Of a stretch of DNA of 64,000 nucleotides, positions 19,567 through 28,145 are shown in pieces. The position numbers and the translations under genes are program-made. The number at the start of each line of letters is the position of its first letter. Position 1 is the first letter of the stretch. The notes beneath the pieces were generated by a model. That model did no database searches. It had not been told where the DNA came from and saw only the letters and a list, made by a program, of their open reading frames with translations. Source of the DNA: Rhodocyclaceae bacterium (GTDB lineage Bacteria > Pseudomonadota > Gammaproteobacteria > Burkholderiales > Rhodocyclaceae); the NCBI GenBank assembly GCA_018262775.1, contig JADFDU010000056.1, positions 1-64,000 of the forward strand, written 5' to 3'.

Positions 19567-20225
19567 CGCAGGCATTAATCCTCGATTTCGGCGGCGTCAT
19601 CACCCGTACCCTGTTCGAGACCCACGACATCACCGAAGCCGCGCTTGGCCTTGCGCCGGGCTCCCTGACCTGGTGCGGTCCCTTCGATCCCGCCAGCGAT
19701 CCATTGTGGCAGGACATGCAGGATGGAAGGATCAGCGAGCGTGACTACTGGCTGGAACGCACGCGGGAAGTGGGCCTGCTGGTGGGCGAATCCTGGGATC
19801 GGATGGAAACCCTGGTCACGCGCGCACGCGGCGCCGATCCCGCCGCATCGATCCGTCCCGAAGCCATTGCCGCTATCGAGGCGGCCAAGGCTGGCGGTTG
19901 CCGCCTAGCCATTCTTTCCAACGAGCTGGATCTGTTTTATGGCAGGGAACTGCGGCAACGCGTCGATGTGCTACGCCATGTCGACTGCATCGTCGATGCC
20001 ACTTACACCGGCATCCTCAAACCCGATGCGCGCGCCTATGCGCTGTGCGTGGAACAATTGGGGGTGACGCCTGATGCCTGTGTTTTCGTCGACGACCAGC
20101 CACGCAACATCGATGGCGCCCTGCGTGCTGGCATGCGTGCCGTGCAATTCGATATCTCCCGACCGGGCCCGTCCTATCGCAGCGCCTTGCAACTGCTCGG
20201 CGTGTCCCCGCCACTGACTTTGTAG
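19563..20225 (+). CDS. HAD family hydrolase
   Basis: MTQALILDFGGVITRTLFE, LAILSNELDLFYG, CIVDATYTGILKPDARAY, CVFVDDQPRNIDGALRAGM. Confidence 0.87.
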   Translation: MTQALILDFGGVITRTLFETHDITEAALGLAPGSLTWCGPFDPASDPLWQDMQDGRISERDYWLERTREVGLLVGESWDRMETLVTRARGADPAASIRPEAIAAIEAAKAGGCRLAILSNELDLFYGRELRQRVDVLRHVDCIVDATYTGILKPDARAYALCVEQLGVTPDACVFVDDQPRNIDGALRAGMRAVQFDISRPGPSYRSALQLLGVSPPLTL

Positions 20226-20232
20226 CCGTTTG

Positions 20233-21249
20233 CTAGACCAGTCGCGCCGGGTGCGCCGTTCCGCGCAAGGTCTCCGAGGGTAGTTCGCCGAACATGCGGC
20301 GGTAGTCGTTGGCGAAATGGCTGAGGTGCCAGAACCCCCAGCGCGCGGCAATATCCTGCACGGAGGCTCGCTCCGGTTCGGAAGCCTTGAGCATCCTGCG
20401 CACGCCGTTGAGGCGCATGGCACGCAGATAGCTCACCGGATTGAGCTGCAGCACTTCCTGAAAACTGTACTGCAGCGTACGGCGGCTTACGCCAAGCACG
20501 CGGCAAAGATCTTCCACGGTCAGTGGTTCCTCCACGTGTTCGCGCATGTATTCCTGGGCGCGGGAGACGATGGCATGCCGCGTCGTCGGCGAAGCCAGCG
20601 AGCGGCTTGGGTCGTCGGTATGGTCGACGGCCTTGACCACACTGGAGAGTAAGGCGTGCTCCAGGCCCTTCTGCATTGCTGCGTACTGGAGCATCGCCGG
20701 AGTTCGCGACACGGATTCCAGTACGGCGAGCATGAAGCCGCGGAATTCGTCGACGTGTCGCTTGCTCGCCTGAACCACCGGTGCATGCTGCAGCTCCTGC
20801 TCGATATCGCGGTGTTCGATGTCCTTGGCGTAACCGGCAAGCACGTGCACCGGGATGGAGACGGCAATGATGTCGAAATGTTCCGGCGCGCGAAAATCCA
20901 TTTCGTCGCCGCCGCGCATGGTCATGATCGAGTCGTGGGCAATAGGCCGGCCGCAAAAATAACCCTGCCCTTCCATGGCGACCGGTACGCCCAGCACGCG
21001 ATCGCCCGCCCGCATCAGCCCCGCCTCGTGCACGGACTGGTTCGTGATCTCCCTGAACAGCTGGATGCCGCGGAACCATATCTCCATGAAGCGGCCGCGG
21101 AACTGCCCGGGAGTGAGTTGTTCGTAGACCTGGTCCCAGTCGCGCAGGCAGGCTGCCTGCTCATCGGCGTCGCTGGTCTCGCGACGCACCATCGAGTAGA
21201 GGGTCTCCTCATCCAGAGCGTCGGCTGAAAGTGAAAGCGGGGACTCCAT
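20233..21249 (-). CDS. AraC family transcriptional regulator (EutR/OruR-like)
   Basis: 338 aa; C-terminal TVEDLCRVLGVSRRTLQYSFQEVLQLNPVSYLRAMRLNGVRRML ... WGFWHLSHFANDYRRMFGELPSETLR. Confidence 0.9.
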   Translation of the reverse strand: MESPLSLSADALDEETLYSMVRRETSDADEQAACLRDWDQVYEQLTPGQFRGRFMEIWFRGIQLFREITNQSVHEAGLMRAGDRVLGVPVAMEGQGYFCGRPIAHDSIMTMRGGDEMDFRAPEHFDIIAVSIPVHVLAGYAKDIEHRDIEQELQHAPVVQASKRHVDEFRGFMLAVLESVSRTPAMLQYAAMQKGLEHALLSSVVKAVDHTDDPSRSLASPTTRHAIVSRAQEYMREHVEEPLTVEDLCRVLGVSRRTLQYSFQEVLQLNPVSYLRAMRLNGVRRMLKASEPERASVQDIAARWGFWHLSHFANDYRRMFGELPSETLRGTAHPARLV

Positions 21250-21482
21250 GGTAGTTACCGGTTTCCAAGAGTGCGCAATAAACGCGAGGGTTTAGTAAAA
21301 CGTAATGCCGCATCGAACGCAAGCACCAGCCTGCGGAAAGGTTGGCTTTGCCATCATTTTTCGTGTGATTTGCCGATTTGGGATAACGGATCGAATCAAC
21401 CCCTGCCTAGAATTCGCCCTCATTGCACGCCGCAGCGGCAGCGAAAACTATATTGCGGCGCAACAAAGGAGGAGTGGCTTTG

Positions 21483-22628
21483 ATGCGATATTCCCGTGTG
21501 CTGGGCTGTTTCGTGACGGCTGCGTGCCTGGCGTTTCCCGCCTGGGGCGAGCAGCAGTTCGAAACCCTGTCGGTTGCCAGATTACCGGCGCCGAACGCGC
21601 ATCGTATCTATCTGTCGGACATTACCATCACCCATATCGTCGACAACCGCTTGCATGTCATCGACGGCGACAGCTTCAAGTACCTCGGCGTGATCTCCAC
21701 CGGCTATGCCGGCCAGTCGACCCTTTCACGCGACCGCAAGGAACTTTATGTCGCCACCACTTACTACACGCGCCTGTCGCACGGGGAGCGCACCGATGTG
21801 GTGGAGGTCCATGATCCGCTGACACTCGAGCGTCGTGCTGAAATCGTCATTCCGCCGCGTCGCGCCCAGGCGCTGCCCTACCAAGGCATCATCCGCACAT
21901 CGAACGATGGCCGCTGGCTCTTCGTACAAAACGCCACACCCGCCACCTCCGTCACCGTCGTTGATCTGAAGGCGCGCCGCTTCGCAGCCGAGATTCCCAA
22001 CCCGGGCTGCTGGATCATCATTCCCTCAGAGACGGCTGCCAACCGCTTCTCGACGTTGTGCGGAGACGGCACCTTGCAGACCATGGTGCTCAACGAGGAC
22101 GGCAGTCTCAAATCGAAAACCAGGAGCGCGCGCTTCTTCAACCCCGATGAGGACCCGGTCTTTGTGCAGGCTGAGCACATCGGCGACCGGCACTATCTGG
22201 TGTCGTTCAGGGGCATGGTTCATGAGGCAGACCTGTCCGGGGAAACACCCATGCTGGAGGCGCCGTGGAGTCTTATCGGCAAGGGTGATGCGAAGAGTGG
22301 CTGGCGTCCGGGCGGCTACCAGCTGTTCACTATCCATCACAGCAGCGGCCGCATGTTTATTGCCATGCACAAGCATGGCGCCGAAGGCACGCACAAGAAT
22401 CCGGCCGATGAAATCTGGGTGGTCGACCTCGCGGGGCACAAACGCGTCGGACGCCTGCCCGGAAACGGTGCCGTGGCGCTGGCCGTCAGTCAGACGCCAT
22501 CGCCGAAGTTGTTTGCCCTGGATGGCGTGAAGATGGGCATTGCCTCGTTCGATGCCGGCCCCAAGCCGCGTTTCCTCAAGCGCATGGAGCAGGCCGCCGA
22601 ATCCGCCACGCAACTGGAACTGCACTGA
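21483..22628 (+). CDS. aauB: Aromatic amine dehydrogenase large (beta-propeller) subunit
   Basis: Signal peptide plus propeller sequence; first in a B-E-D-A gene order with a TTQ light chain. Start 21483. Confidence 0.85.
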   Translation: MRYSRVLGCFVTAACLAFPAWGEQQFETLSVARLPAPNAHRIYLSDITITHIVDNRLHVIDGDSFKYLGVISTGYAGQSTLSRDRKELYVATTYYTRLSHGERTDVVEVHDPLTLERRAEIVIPPRRAQALPYQGIIRTSNDGRWLFVQNATPATSVTVVDLKARRFAAEIPNPGCWIIIPSETAANRFSTLCGDGTLQTMVLNEDGSLKSKTRSARFFNPDEDPVFVQAEHIGDRHYLVSFRGMVHEADLSGETPMLEAPWSLIGKGDAKSGWRPGGYQLFTIHHSSGRMFIAMHKHGAEGTHKNPADEIWVVDLAGHKRVGRLPGNGAVALAVSQTPSPKLFALDGVKMGIASFDAGPKPRFLKRMEQAAESATQLELH

Positions 22629-23176
22629 TGGTGCTGCCAGCATCGCTAGACCCGACCCTGCCGCACATGTGCGCTGCTGCGCTCGCCATCATTTTCATTG
22701 GTGGTGCCTGGCACAAACTGAGTGATCGCGATGCCTTCGCCATGGCGGTTGAGCAGTATCGACTGGTGCCCGAATCCTGGTCGGGGGCGATTGCCTGGGG
22801 CTTGCCGTTGTGGGAACTGGCCGCGGGCGGCCTGCTGCTCGTCACGGCGGCGCGGGAGTGGGGCGCGTTGCTGGCCCTGGCCTTGCTGCTGGCGGTGACA
22901 GCGGCGGTGGTGGCGAATCTCCTGCGCGGGCGGTCGCACATCGATTGCGGTTGCGGCGGCCCGGAGGGTGGGCAGCATCTTTCCTGGGGGCTGGTGGCGC
23001 GCAACCTGTTGCTCGCCGTCATGACCTGGGCGGCAGTGGCAATGGAAACCTCGCGCCAGCTGGTCTGGCTGGATGGCCTGACCGTTGCAGCCGGTACGCT
23101 GGGGCTGTATGGCTTGTATGCGGCGGCCAACCAATTGATGGCCAACCACCCGCGGCTGATGAAACTGAGGAGTTGA
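22628..23176 (+). CDS. mauE: MauE/DoxX-like membrane protein, amine dehydrogenase maturation
   Basis: Membrane protein with FIGGAWHKLSDRDAFAMAVEQYRLVP and IDCGCGG; between large subunit and MauD. Confidence 0.85.
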   Translation: MVLPASLDPTLPHMCAAALAIIFIGGAWHKLSDRDAFAMAVEQYRLVPESWSGAIAWGLPLWELAAGGLLLVTAAREWGALLALALLLAVTAAVVANLLRGRSHIDCGCGGPEGGQHLSWGLVARNLLLAVMTWAAVAMETSRQLVWLDGLTVAAGTLGLYGLYAAANQLMANHPRLMKLRS

Positions 23177-23180
23177 AGGC

Positions 23181-23780
23181 ATGACTGAAGCATTAATGGT
23201 TTCCAATGCCGTGCTATGGGTTCTGGTGCTGGCACTGCTGGTGGTTGTTTTCGCACTGGCTCGTCAGATCGGCATCCTTTACGAACGCGTGGCCCCGATG
23301 GGTGCCCTCATCCTCGATTCCGGCCCGAAAGTGGGTGAGGCCGCGCCACGCTTTGATCTGCCTGCACTGGATGGCCGCACACTGTCGGTGGGTGCCGCCG
23401 GAGAACGCAGCCAGTTGCTGTTCTTCCTCTCGCCGACCTGCCCGGTCTGCAAGAAACTCCTGCCCATCCTCAAGTCGATCGCCGCTGCCGAGTCGGCCTG
23501 GCTGCGTATTGCCTTTGCCAGCGATGGCGAGGCGGAGGAACACCAGTCTTTCTACCGCCGTGCTGGGCTGGTCGCCTATCCCTACGTGCTGTCGACCGAG
23601 CTTGGTATGGGGTTCCGCGTCGGCAAGCTGCCCTACGCCGTCCTGATCGACGAGTCCGGACGCGTGCGTGCCAAGGGCCTGGTGAATTCACGCGAGCAGC
23701 TGGAAAGCCTGTTTACCGCCAAGGATTTGAACGTGGCGTCCGTCCAGGATTATCTGGAAGGCCGCGCAGAACAGGGTTGA
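23181..23780 (+). CDS. mauD: MauD-like thioredoxin-fold maturation protein
   Basis: 199 aa; N-terminal TM, LFFLSPTCPVCKKLLPILKSI. Confidence 0.88.
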   Translation: MTEALMVSNAVLWVLVLALLVVVFALARQIGILYERVAPMGALILDSGPKVGEAAPRFDLPALDGRTLSVGAAGERSQLLFFLSPTCPVCKKLLPILKSIAAAESAWLRIAFASDGEAEEHQSFYRRAGLVAYPYVLSTELGMGFRVGKLPYAVLIDESGRVRAKGLVNSREQLESLFTAKDLNVASVQDYLEGRAEQG

Positions 23781-23790
23781 GAGAGTTGAC

Positions 23791-24318
23791 ATGAAATGGT
23801 TTGATGATTTTTTTGAGCGTTCGTCGCGCCGGGCTGCGCATCAGGTTTCGCGCAGAAGCGCGCTGGCGCGCATCGGCAGGCTGGTGGTAGCCAGCGCCTT
23901 CGTGCTGCCGGTGCTGCCCTTCGACCGGGCCGCCAAGGCGGCGCAGGGTGGCGGCAAGGGGAAGAAGGCGCCGGACGAGAGCCAGTGTGAATACTGGCGC
24001 TACTGCGCGCTCGACGGTTTTCTGTGCAGTTGCTGCGGCGGCAGCCCGTCGACCTGTCCGCCTGGAACCGAAATGTCCAAGGTCGCCTGGATCGGCACCT
24101 GCCGCAATCCGCAGGACGGCAAGGACTATCTGATCAGCTACAACGACTGCTGCGGCAAAAATTCTTGTGGGCGCTGCCTGTGCAATACCAACCTGGGCGA
24201 CCGTCCGGCCTATCGCATGGGTTTGCACAACGACATCAACTGGTGCATGGCCAATACCAGCACCATGTTCCATTGCACGACGGCAGTTGTGGTCGGCCTG
24301 GCAGAGGCACAGTCTTGA
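23791..24318 (+). CDS. aauA: Aromatic amine dehydrogenase light (TTQ) subunit
   Basis: 175 aa; twin-Arg-like leader, CEYWRYCALDGFLCSCCGG, VAWIGTC and NDINWCMANTSTMFHCTT (candidate TTQ tryptophans), Cys-rich. Confidence 0.92.
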   Translation: MKWFDDFFERSSRRAAHQVSRRSALARIGRLVVASAFVLPVLPFDRAAKAAQGGGKGKKAPDESQCEYWRYCALDGFLCSCCGGSPSTCPPGTEMSKVAWIGTCRNPQDGKDYLISYNDCCGKNSCGRCLCNTNLGDRPAYRMGLHNDINWCMANTSTMFHCTTAVVVGLAEAQS

Positions 24319-24746
24319 GACATACGGCGATACTTTTCGCGTTACTGGGGCTGTCGCAGACCGCCTACGCCGAAGCGCGTGGCGCTGCCCTGTTCGCACA
24401 GCATTGCGTGGTATGCCATCAGGCCGGTGGAGAAGGGACTCCCGGTTTCGCGCCGCGCATCTCCGGCACGCTGGGCAAGCACATCGGCACCGAGGCGGGA
24501 CGCGCCTATCTGGCGCAGTTGCTGATGGACGGTATGGTCGGTCCGATTATCTCCGGGGGCGAGCGCTACAACAGTGCCATGCCAGGTTTTTCGTCCCTGG
24601 GTAACGAAGATATTCAGGCCTTGCTGGGTTACGTGACCGGCACCCTGAATGAAAGCGTCGCAGCGTCGGTCGACCTGGCAGCTATCGAAGCGGCACGCAA
24701 GCAGAAGTTGTCGCCTAACGAAGTTCGCCGGCTTCGTGGTTTGTGA
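24315..24746 (+). CDS. c-type cytochrome, candidate electron carrier of the amine dehydrogenase
   Basis: TTG start overlapping the aauA stop; signal peptide, CVVCH heme motif. Confidence 0.82.
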   Translation: MRHTAILFALLGLSQTAYAEARGAALFAQHCVVCHQAGGEGTPGFAPRISGTLGKHIGTEAGRAYLAQLLMDGMVGPIISGGERYNSAMPGFSSLGNEDIQALLGYVTGTLNESVAASVDLAAIEAARKQKLSPNEVRRLRGL

Positions 24747-24793
24747 ATCATTTGGAAAACATAAGAAGGCAGCACAAACAGGAGGAATGAGAA

Positions 24794-26164
24794 ATGGATC
24801 TAAAAAAACGTAGCGCACTGGCCGTATGCCTGGCCTGCGCCTGCGCCTGGGGCTTGGCCTGGGCGGCGGCACCCGAGCAGGAAGTGGCCCGCCTCGGCAA
24901 GGATTTGACGCCGGTAGGCGCCATCAAGGCAGGCAACAAGGACGGCAGCATTCCGGAATGGAAGGGCGGCAACACCGCCGCCCCGGCCGGCTGGAAGCCG
25001 GGCCAGAAGCGCATCGACCCGTTCAAGGACGACAAGCCGCTGTTTTCCATCGACGCCAGCAATGTCGACAAGTACAAGGACAAACTATCCGTAGGCCAGG
25101 TAGCCGTGGTGAAAGCCATTAAGGGTTACCGCATGGATGTCTATCCGACGCATCGCAGTTGCGGCTTCCCGGATTTCGTCTATGAGCGCACGAAAACCAA
25201 CGCCCGGGAGGCCAAGATGGCCGCCAATGGCTGGGGTCTGGAAAAGGCTATTGGTGCGGCGGTGCTGTTCCCCATTCCCCAGAATGGCGCCGAGGCCATG
25301 TGGAACCACAAGCTGCGCTACATGGGCGATGGCATCATCGAGTACTACGCGACGATCTTTTCGAACAAGGACGGCAACTTCACGCCGCTGGTGCAAAAAC
25401 AGTGGTCCACCATTCCCTTCCATAACAAGAACAACAAGGGTATCGAAGAGGTTGCTGGCGTCGAGAAGAAACTCCTGAATGCCGTGGTGTCGCCCGCCGC
25501 CCGCACGGGCGAATTGATCCTGGCGCACTGGTTCACCAATGCGGAAAGCGAAGCATGGCTCTATTTCCCCGGCCAGCGCAGGGTTCGCCGCGCACCGACA
25601 TTCGCTTACGACAACCCTGTGCCGGGCTACGAGAACCTGGAGACGGTTGACCAGTATCCGATGTTCGCAGGCGCCATGGACCGCTACAACTGGAAGCTGG
25701 TCGGCCGGCAGGAACTTTACATTCCCTACAACAGCTGGAAGCTCATCGACAAAAGTCGCAAGTACAAGGACGTCTACGCGCCGGATTTCGTCAACCGCGA
25801 CCTGGTGCGTTACGAGCTGCATCGCGTCTGGAAAGTGGAGGCGACGCTGAAGGAGGGTATGCGCCACATCTTCCCGAAGCGGGAGTTCTATCTAGACGAG
25901 GACAGTTGGGCCCTGATGATCGCGGACAACTATGATGCGCAAGGAAAAGTATGGCGCGTGCAGGAATCCAGCCTCTGGATGGCGCCTGAGCTTCCCGCCT
26001 GTGTAGGTCAAGAGTTCGTTTCCTACGACTTGAACGTCGGCCGCTACATTGCCGAGAATGCAACGCAGGAGCAGCCGGAAACCGACTGGCTGGCTGGCCG
26101 CGAGGGTCGCATTGAAAAGAACCGATTCAATCCGGACGAGTTGCGTCGCGTCGGCGATCGCTGA
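24794..26164 (+). CDS. DUF1329 domain protein (LolA/B-like periplasmic/outer-membrane)
   Basis: 456 aa; signal peptide, LTPVGAIKAGNKDGSIPEWKGG, YFPGQRRVRRAPTFAYDNP. Confidence 0.85.
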   Translation: MDLKKRSALAVCLACACAWGLAWAAAPEQEVARLGKDLTPVGAIKAGNKDGSIPEWKGGNTAAPAGWKPGQKRIDPFKDDKPLFSIDASNVDKYKDKLSVGQVAVVKAIKGYRMDVYPTHRSCGFPDFVYERTKTNAREAKMAANGWGLEKAIGAAVLFPIPQNGAEAMWNHKLRYMGDGIIEYYATIFSNKDGNFTPLVQKQWSTIPFHNKNNKGIEEVAGVEKKLLNAVVSPAARTGELILAHWFTNAESEAWLYFPGQRRVRRAPTFAYDNPVPGYENLETVDQYPMFAGAMDRYNWKLVGRQELYIPYNSWKLIDKSRKYKDVYAPDFVNRDLVRYELHRVWKVEATLKEGMRHIFPKREFYLDEDSWALMIADNYDAQGKVWRVQESSLWMAPELPACVGQEFVSYDLNVGRYIAENATQEQPETDWLAGREGRIEKNRFNPDELRRVGDR

Positions 26165-26192
26165 GCACTTGCCACACTAGGAGGAGGAGAAC

Positions 26193-28040
26193 ATGAGAAT
26201 GCGCAAGCCAAAAAAAGCTTCAATCAAGTATCTGGCCATGGCGATTGCCACGGGGAGCCTGGGCCTGACCGTGGCCACGCCAGCCTCGGCCTTCAAGTTT
26301 GAGGGCGAATCCATTTCCGGCAGCTTCGACTCGACCATTTCCCTGGGATTCAAGCAGCGCTTGCAATCTACCAGTTGCTCCGTGGTCAGTAATGACAATG
26401 GCGGTTGCGTGCCAGTATCGGGCACCCTGGGCAGGTTGGCCCCCGGAAACGATCCAAACAATTCCAACCCGGACTTCAATTATCTCCAGTCCGATGATGG
26501 CAACCTGAATTACAAGAAGGGGGATATCGTTTCCTTTGCCTTGAAGGGCACCCACGAACTGTTCCTGAAGGGGCCCACTGGCCTGACGGCCTTGCTGCGC
26601 GGCTCCTGGCTGCAAGACTTCAAGGCGGACGACACGCGCCGCACGTCTCTCTCCAGTGAAGCCAAGGATCTGGCCGTGCACAACTGGACCTGGCTGGATG
26701 CCTGGGTGGCCAAGGACTTCCATATCGGCGACCGCCCGGCCAAGGTCAAGATCGGCAACCAGGTCATCAGCTGGGGCGAGGATGTATTCATCTATGGCGG
26801 GGTCAACATCACCAACGCCATCGACCTGCAGCGGTTCAGCGTGCCCGGCACGCAACTCAAGGAGGTGTTCCGTCCGGCACCGATGATTTCCCTGAATGCG
26901 GGCGTGACCGACAACCTGAGTTTCGAGGGCTATTACCAGTGGAGATGGAACGGCTTCCAGTTCCCCGCCACGGGAACCTTCCTGTCGCCTGCGGACGTGC
27001 TGGGCAAGAGCGCCAAGAGCGCCTACGTGCCGACGTCGATTGCCAACTACTTTCTGTATGGCGGCAGTGGCAATGTCCCTCTGCCCTATGGCACGGTGGG
27101 CGACCCGGGCGGACCGCATGGCTTGACGGAGGCGCAACTCGCCAACGCTGCGACCAATCCGGCATTCGGGGTTGCGGGCGCGGGTTCAGTCACCTATCGT
27201 GAAGGCGTGCGCGATCCCAAGGGGGGCCAGTATGGTCTGGCCTTCCGCTACACCTCTCAGGCACTGGGTAGCGAATTCGGCTTCTATCACATCCGTTACC
27301 ACGACAAGATCCCCTTCATCGGCTTCACGAATGCGGGTGCCGTTAGCCCGGGCAACCTCCTCGGTCTGACCTACTTCGAAGATTACGGCGAGAAGCGGAA
27401 CCTCTTCGGGGTGTCGATGAACACTAACGTCGGCCCGGTGGCGGTGGGGGCGGAGTTGTCCTACAGACCCAAGGATAGTGTCGCCATCGACCCGACTGTG
27501 CCAGCCTTCGGCAAGTACTCCGTGTTCGAGTATGCGGGCAAGGTCGCACGCGGCTTCACCACCGAGCGGAAATGGCAGGCGCATCTGACCGGCTTCTATC
27601 TGGTCGCCCCGTCCAGCCCGCTGGGTTCGATCATGACGGGCCTGGGCGCGGCGGAAGGCTACCTCCTTGGAGAGTTGGCAGTGACACGTTATCCCGGCCT
27701 GGATCGTTCGGGCGCGGTGCCCTACCTGCTGCCGAATTACGAGTTACCGACGAAAACCTCCTGGGGTTATGTCGTGTCGATGGGCCTGACTTACCCGAAC
27801 GTGTGGGGGAGCGGCTGGAACCTGATGCCGCAGCTCGATTTGTCGCATGACGTGCATGGCACGACGCCGAACGCCCTGCCCTTTGTCGAAGGCCGCCATT
27901 CGGCAGCGTTCTCGCTCAACTTCGACTACGAGAGCAAGTGGCGGGCCAATCTCGGCATGACGCGTTTCTGGGGTGGCGGCAGCAACAACACCATGCAGGA
28001 TCGCGACTTCGCATTCGGCAGCGTTTCTTACACTTTCTAA
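26193..28040 (+). CDS. DUF1302 family outer-membrane protein
   Basis: 615 aa; signal peptide, beta-barrel-like, VISWGEDVFIYGGVNITNAIDLQRF, terminal YTF. Confidence 0.85.
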   Translation: MRMRKPKKASIKYLAMAIATGSLGLTVATPASAFKFEGESISGSFDSTISLGFKQRLQSTSCSVVSNDNGGCVPVSGTLGRLAPGNDPNNSNPDFNYLQSDDGNLNYKKGDIVSFALKGTHELFLKGPTGLTALLRGSWLQDFKADDTRRTSLSSEAKDLAVHNWTWLDAWVAKDFHIGDRPAKVKIGNQVISWGEDVFIYGGVNITNAIDLQRFSVPGTQLKEVFRPAPMISLNAGVTDNLSFEGYYQWRWNGFQFPATGTFLSPADVLGKSAKSAYVPTSIANYFLYGGSGNVPLPYGTVGDPGGPHGLTEAQLANAATNPAFGVAGAGSVTYREGVRDPKGGQYGLAFRYTSQALGSEFGFYHIRYHDKIPFIGFTNAGAVSPGNLLGLTYFEDYGEKRNLFGVSMNTNVGPVAVGAELSYRPKDSVAIDPTVPAFGKYSVFEYAGKVARGFTTERKWQAHLTGFYLVAPSSPLGSIMTGLGAAEGYLLGELAVTRYPGLDRSGAVPYLLPNYELPTKTSWGYVVSMGLTYPNVWGSGWNLMPQLDLSHDVHGTTPNALPFVEGRHSAAFSLNFDYESKWRANLGMTRFWGGGSNNTMQDRDFAFGSVSYTF

Positions 28041-28075
28041 TCCACCTAACTTACCTAGACCTCGACCTTTCAGAT

Positions 28076-28105
28076 CCGCCCGGGACGTACGGCCGCCCCG
28101 GGCGG
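28076..28105 (+). terminator. GC-rich hairpin between DUF1302 and RND genes (possible attenuator)
   Basis: CCGCCCGGG / CCCGGGCGG inverted repeat with ~12-nt loop; no U-tract. Confidence 0.4.
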
Positions 28106-28145
28106 GCGAGAGCAGGAACGCCGGTCCTTTGCCTTTGTCCCCAGC

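Noticed and set aside
21250-21482. Promoter or small ORF upstream of the amine dehydrogenase genes
   Set aside because: I found no convincing sigma-54, FNR or AraC site by eye; short ORFs here look spurious.
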